From Treponema sp. (lineage in GTDB: Bacteria; Spirochaetota; Spirochaetia; Treponematales; Treponemataceae), in the NCBI GenBank assembly GCA_016282455.1, contig JAEEKM010000257.1, positions 1 to 6,858 on the forward strand: DNA of 6,858 nt, read 5' to 3'. The number at the start of each line of letters is the position of its first letter. Position 1 is the first letter of the stretch. Under the pieces are notes generated by a model. It was not told where the DNA came from, searched no databases, and worked only from the letters and a program-made list of their open reading frames with translations. Of the stretch, positions 5,675 to 6,858 are shown piece after piece. Both the position numbers and the translations under genes were made by a program.

Positions 5675-5705
5675 TCTATTCGGAAAAAAAACTTAACTGC
5701 TTGAG

Positions 5706-5725
5706 GGTTACAGGTATTTATAACC
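5706..5725. repeat. inverted repeat GGTTA-N10-TAACC in the divergent intergenic region
   Basis: Half-sites at 5706-5710 and 5721-5725. The interval contains TATAAA on the minus strand (5717-5722), the best candidate -10 box for the NlpC/P60 gene, so a bound regulator would cover that promoter. Short half-sites make chance possible. Confidence 0.3.
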
Positions 5726-5745
5726 ACTTTTCTTGATAAAAATCA
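5717..5745 (-). promoter_or_regulatory. weak candidate promoter of the NlpC/P60 gene
   Basis: On the minus strand TATAAA (5717-5722) serves as a -10 box, 17 nt from a poor -35 box TGATTT (5740-5745). The leader would be about 60 nt. No better pair is seen upstream of this gene; a weak or activator-dependent promoter is possible. Confidence 0.3.
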
Positions 5746-5762
5746 GTAAAAATCGTTAAAAA
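5738..5762. promoter_or_regulatory. three A-tracts phased at exactly 10 bp (predicted curved DNA)
   Basis: Runs of five A start at 5738, 5748 and 5758, within a repeated TAAAAATC-like unit. An A4T5 tract (5778-5786) continues close to the same phase. A-tracts repeated at helical pitch bend DNA; here they sit about 60-80 bp upstream of the predicted GH43 transcript start, where curvature or UP-element-like contacts can strengthen a promoter. The bend is well supported by spacing; its role is inferred. Confidence 0.5.
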
Positions 5763-5775
5763 CACCCCTCTTCCT

Positions 5776-5788
5776 GCAAAATTTTTGC
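5776..5788. promoter_or_regulatory. 13-bp palindrome GCAAAA-T-TTTTGC overlapping the GH43 -35 box
   Basis: A perfect inverted repeat centred at 5782 that overlaps the -35 box (5785-5790). Position and symmetry fit a repressor operator, as expected for a substrate-controlled sugar gene. The regulator is not identified, and AT-rich composition makes chance possible. Confidence 0.4.
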
Positions 5789-5813
5789 TTTCATAAAAAT
5801 TTACACCTATAAT
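5785..5813 (+). promoter_or_regulatory. promoter of the GH43 lipoprotein gene
   Basis: The -10 box TATAAT (5808-5813) is perfect consensus; the -35 box TTGCTT (5785-5790) is weak, with a 17-nt spacer. Predicted transcript start near 5820, leader about 27 nt containing GGAGG (5837-5841), 5 nt before the ATG. A weak -35 box with upstream curvature and an overlapping palindrome suggests regulated expression. Confidence 0.65.
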
Positions 5814-5846
5814 ATGGTTAGATTTCACTTTTTTCTGGAGGTTTAC

Positions 5847-6858
5847 ATGAAAAACTCGGCAACACTTAAGTTTGTGTTTTTTGTAAGCATAATACTGTCC
5901 GTGATTTTTACAGCCTGTAATGTTACGCCAGGTAACACTGACGGTTCAAAAGAAACAGGCAAAGTTGACATTAACGGACGCTATTTAGGTCCAACCTATG
6001 TAGATAACTACGCTGGTATTTCAAGCTGGGCAAACAAGAACCAATGGAATCTTTCCAACACCCATGACCCCACAGTTTTTAAATGGACTGACGGTTACTG
6101 GTACATGTTTGGAACAGATGCAAGTTATGGAGACGAACTTCATAAAGCTTCTACAGGAAAATATTTTGCAGGAAAGCGAAGTAAAAATCTTGTGGACTGG
6201 GAATATGTTCCCGGTGTATTTGACGCCGCTCCTGACTGGATTGTAACAAAACTTAACGAATACCGTACCGCCCAGGGACTTTCTTCCATTGCAAAAGGAA
6301 GCATCAGTTGGGGCTACTGGGCTCCCTGTGCACGTGTTATTACTGTTAACGGTGTCACAAAAGTCCGCATGTACTACGACATTGTTGTAGACAACTACAT
6401 TGGAAACGGTAAAACTGCCACTAACACTGCAAACTTTGACAATACCTGGAGTGAACGTGCCTTTATTGGTGTAATGGAAACTACAAATCCTAACGGAGGT
6501 CCTTCTGCCTGGACAGACTTGGGTTATGTGCTCTGTTCTTCTTCTGACAGAGGACCTGCAGGTTACGCAAGGGAATCCACCAGCGACTGGGATGCTTACT
6601 TCTACTTTAATGCCATTGACCCCACCTATTTTATTGATGACGATGGAAGCCACTGGATGATTTACGGAAGCTGGCACTCTGGTTTTGCCCTTGTGAGAAT
6701 CAATCCGGAGACAGGTAAAGTTGCAGCCGTTGACGGAGACGACTACTTAAGCGGAAACGTTACAGGTGACTTTGAAATGGGTTACCCCTGGTCTCCAAAC
6801 GGAACAAAAAGTTCTCCAAAACCAGCAGAACTTATTTCTCAAGGTTACGGAACAAGAA
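5847..6858 (+). CDS. glycoside hydrolase family 43 lipoprotein, arabinan-degrading type (3' end outside window)
   Basis: 337 complete codons are visible and the reading frame is still open at the window end. The signal peptide (1-23) ends in FTAC with Cys24 as the predicted lipidation site, a relaxed spirochaete-type lipobox, so the protein is probably membrane-anchored and outside the cytoplasm. The GH43 five-blade propeller starts near 68: general base Asp74 in THDPTVF, followed by YWYMFGTD (84-91), a WGYWAP segment (155-160), and Asp258 in AIDPTYFIDDDG, the expected pKa-modulating Asp, followed by WMIYGSWHSG (270-279). The third catalytic residue, a Glu usually in an EGP/EAP motif, is not reached; the visible end (GYGTR) resembles the stretch just before it. 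Family members cleave alpha-1,5-arabinan or related arabinose/xylose polymers; the exact substrate is not readable here. The usual WAPD reads WAPC (Cys161), and Cys230 could be its disulfide partner. Confidence 0.88.
   Translation, partial: MKNSATLKFVFFVSIILSVIFTACNVTPGNTDGSKETGKVDINGRYLGPTYVDNYAGISSWANKNQWNLSNTHDPTVFKWTDGYWYMFGTDASYGDELHKASTGKYFAGKRSKNLVDWEYVPGVFDAAPDWIVTKLNEYRTAQGLSSIAKGSISWGYWAPCARVITVNGVTKVRMYYDIVVDNYIGNGKTATNTANFDNTWSERAFIGVMETTNPNGGPSAWTDLGYVLCSSSDRGPAGYARESTSDWDAYFYFNAIDPTYFIDDDGSHWMIYGSWHSGFALVRINPETGKVAAVDGDDYLSGNVTGDFEMGYPWSPNGTKSSPKPAELISQGYGTR

Noticed and set aside
6021..6677. 218-codon open frame on the minus strand opposite the GH43 gene
   Set aside because: No ribosome site or family motif; Val/Cys/Ser-rich product typical of the antisense of a coding region. 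The plus frame carries lipobox and GH43 motifs.
1..6858. CRISPR array, tRNA, rRNA, insertion sequence, phage attachment site or a defence system
   Set aside because: No repeated spacer pattern, cloverleaf sequence, transposase or integrase motif, or terminal inverted repeat pair is visible. Nearly all sequence is accounted for by eight ordinary genes.

Overview
The window most likely comes from a Treponema-type spirochaete living in a gut or rumen. The evidence is a set of families: a RicT/YaaT-like PSP1 protein next to a YaaR protein, a bactofilin coupled to a membrane-anchored M23 peptidase, a spirochaete-style relaxed lipobox, and an arabinan-type GH43 lipoprotein that points to feeding on plant polysaccharide. 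The genus is an inference from these families; no rRNA or other marker gene is present to prove it.

Layout. Positions 86-3044 hold a four-gene operon on the minus strand, read right to left: M23 metallopeptidase, bactofilin, YaaR (DUF327), RicT/YaaT (PSP1). Gaps are 7, 0 and 36 nt. A near-consensus promoter sits just upstream (-35 TTGACA, 17 nt, -10 TATACT). A divergent plus-strand operon starts from its own good promoter (TTGACT, 17 nt, TATAGT) and carries a TatD-family nuclease and a tRNA-dihydrouridine synthase joined by an ATGA overlap (3265-5063). The synthase gene runs tail-to-tail into, and overlaps by 13 nt, a minus-strand secreted NlpC/P60 hydrolase (5051-5647). After a 199-nt divergent intergenic region with phased A-tracts and a palindrome, a plus-strand GH43 lipoprotein gene starts at 5847 and is cut off by the window end.

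How they work together. M23 peptidase plus bactofilin is a recurring cell-shape pair: a cytoskeletal scaffold and a periplasmic peptidoglycan endopeptidase. The NlpC/P60 protein is a second, separately transcribed candidate wall hydrolase. RicT and YaaR form a conserved neighbourhood in Firmicutes, where RicT modulates RNase Y-dependent mRNA processing; their attachment to a shape operon is the most interesting gene-level arrangement here. TatD and Dus are housekeeping nucleic-acid genes. The GH43 lipoprotein is a nutritional gene.

There is no CRISPR array, insertion sequence, tRNA or rRNA, and no gene-free stretch above 300 bases. I did not find a convincing wholly new system. The points most worth checking are atypical active-site residues in TatD and NlpC/P60, the structured tatD leader, the curved-DNA/palindrome region before GH43, and the shape/RNA-processing operon.
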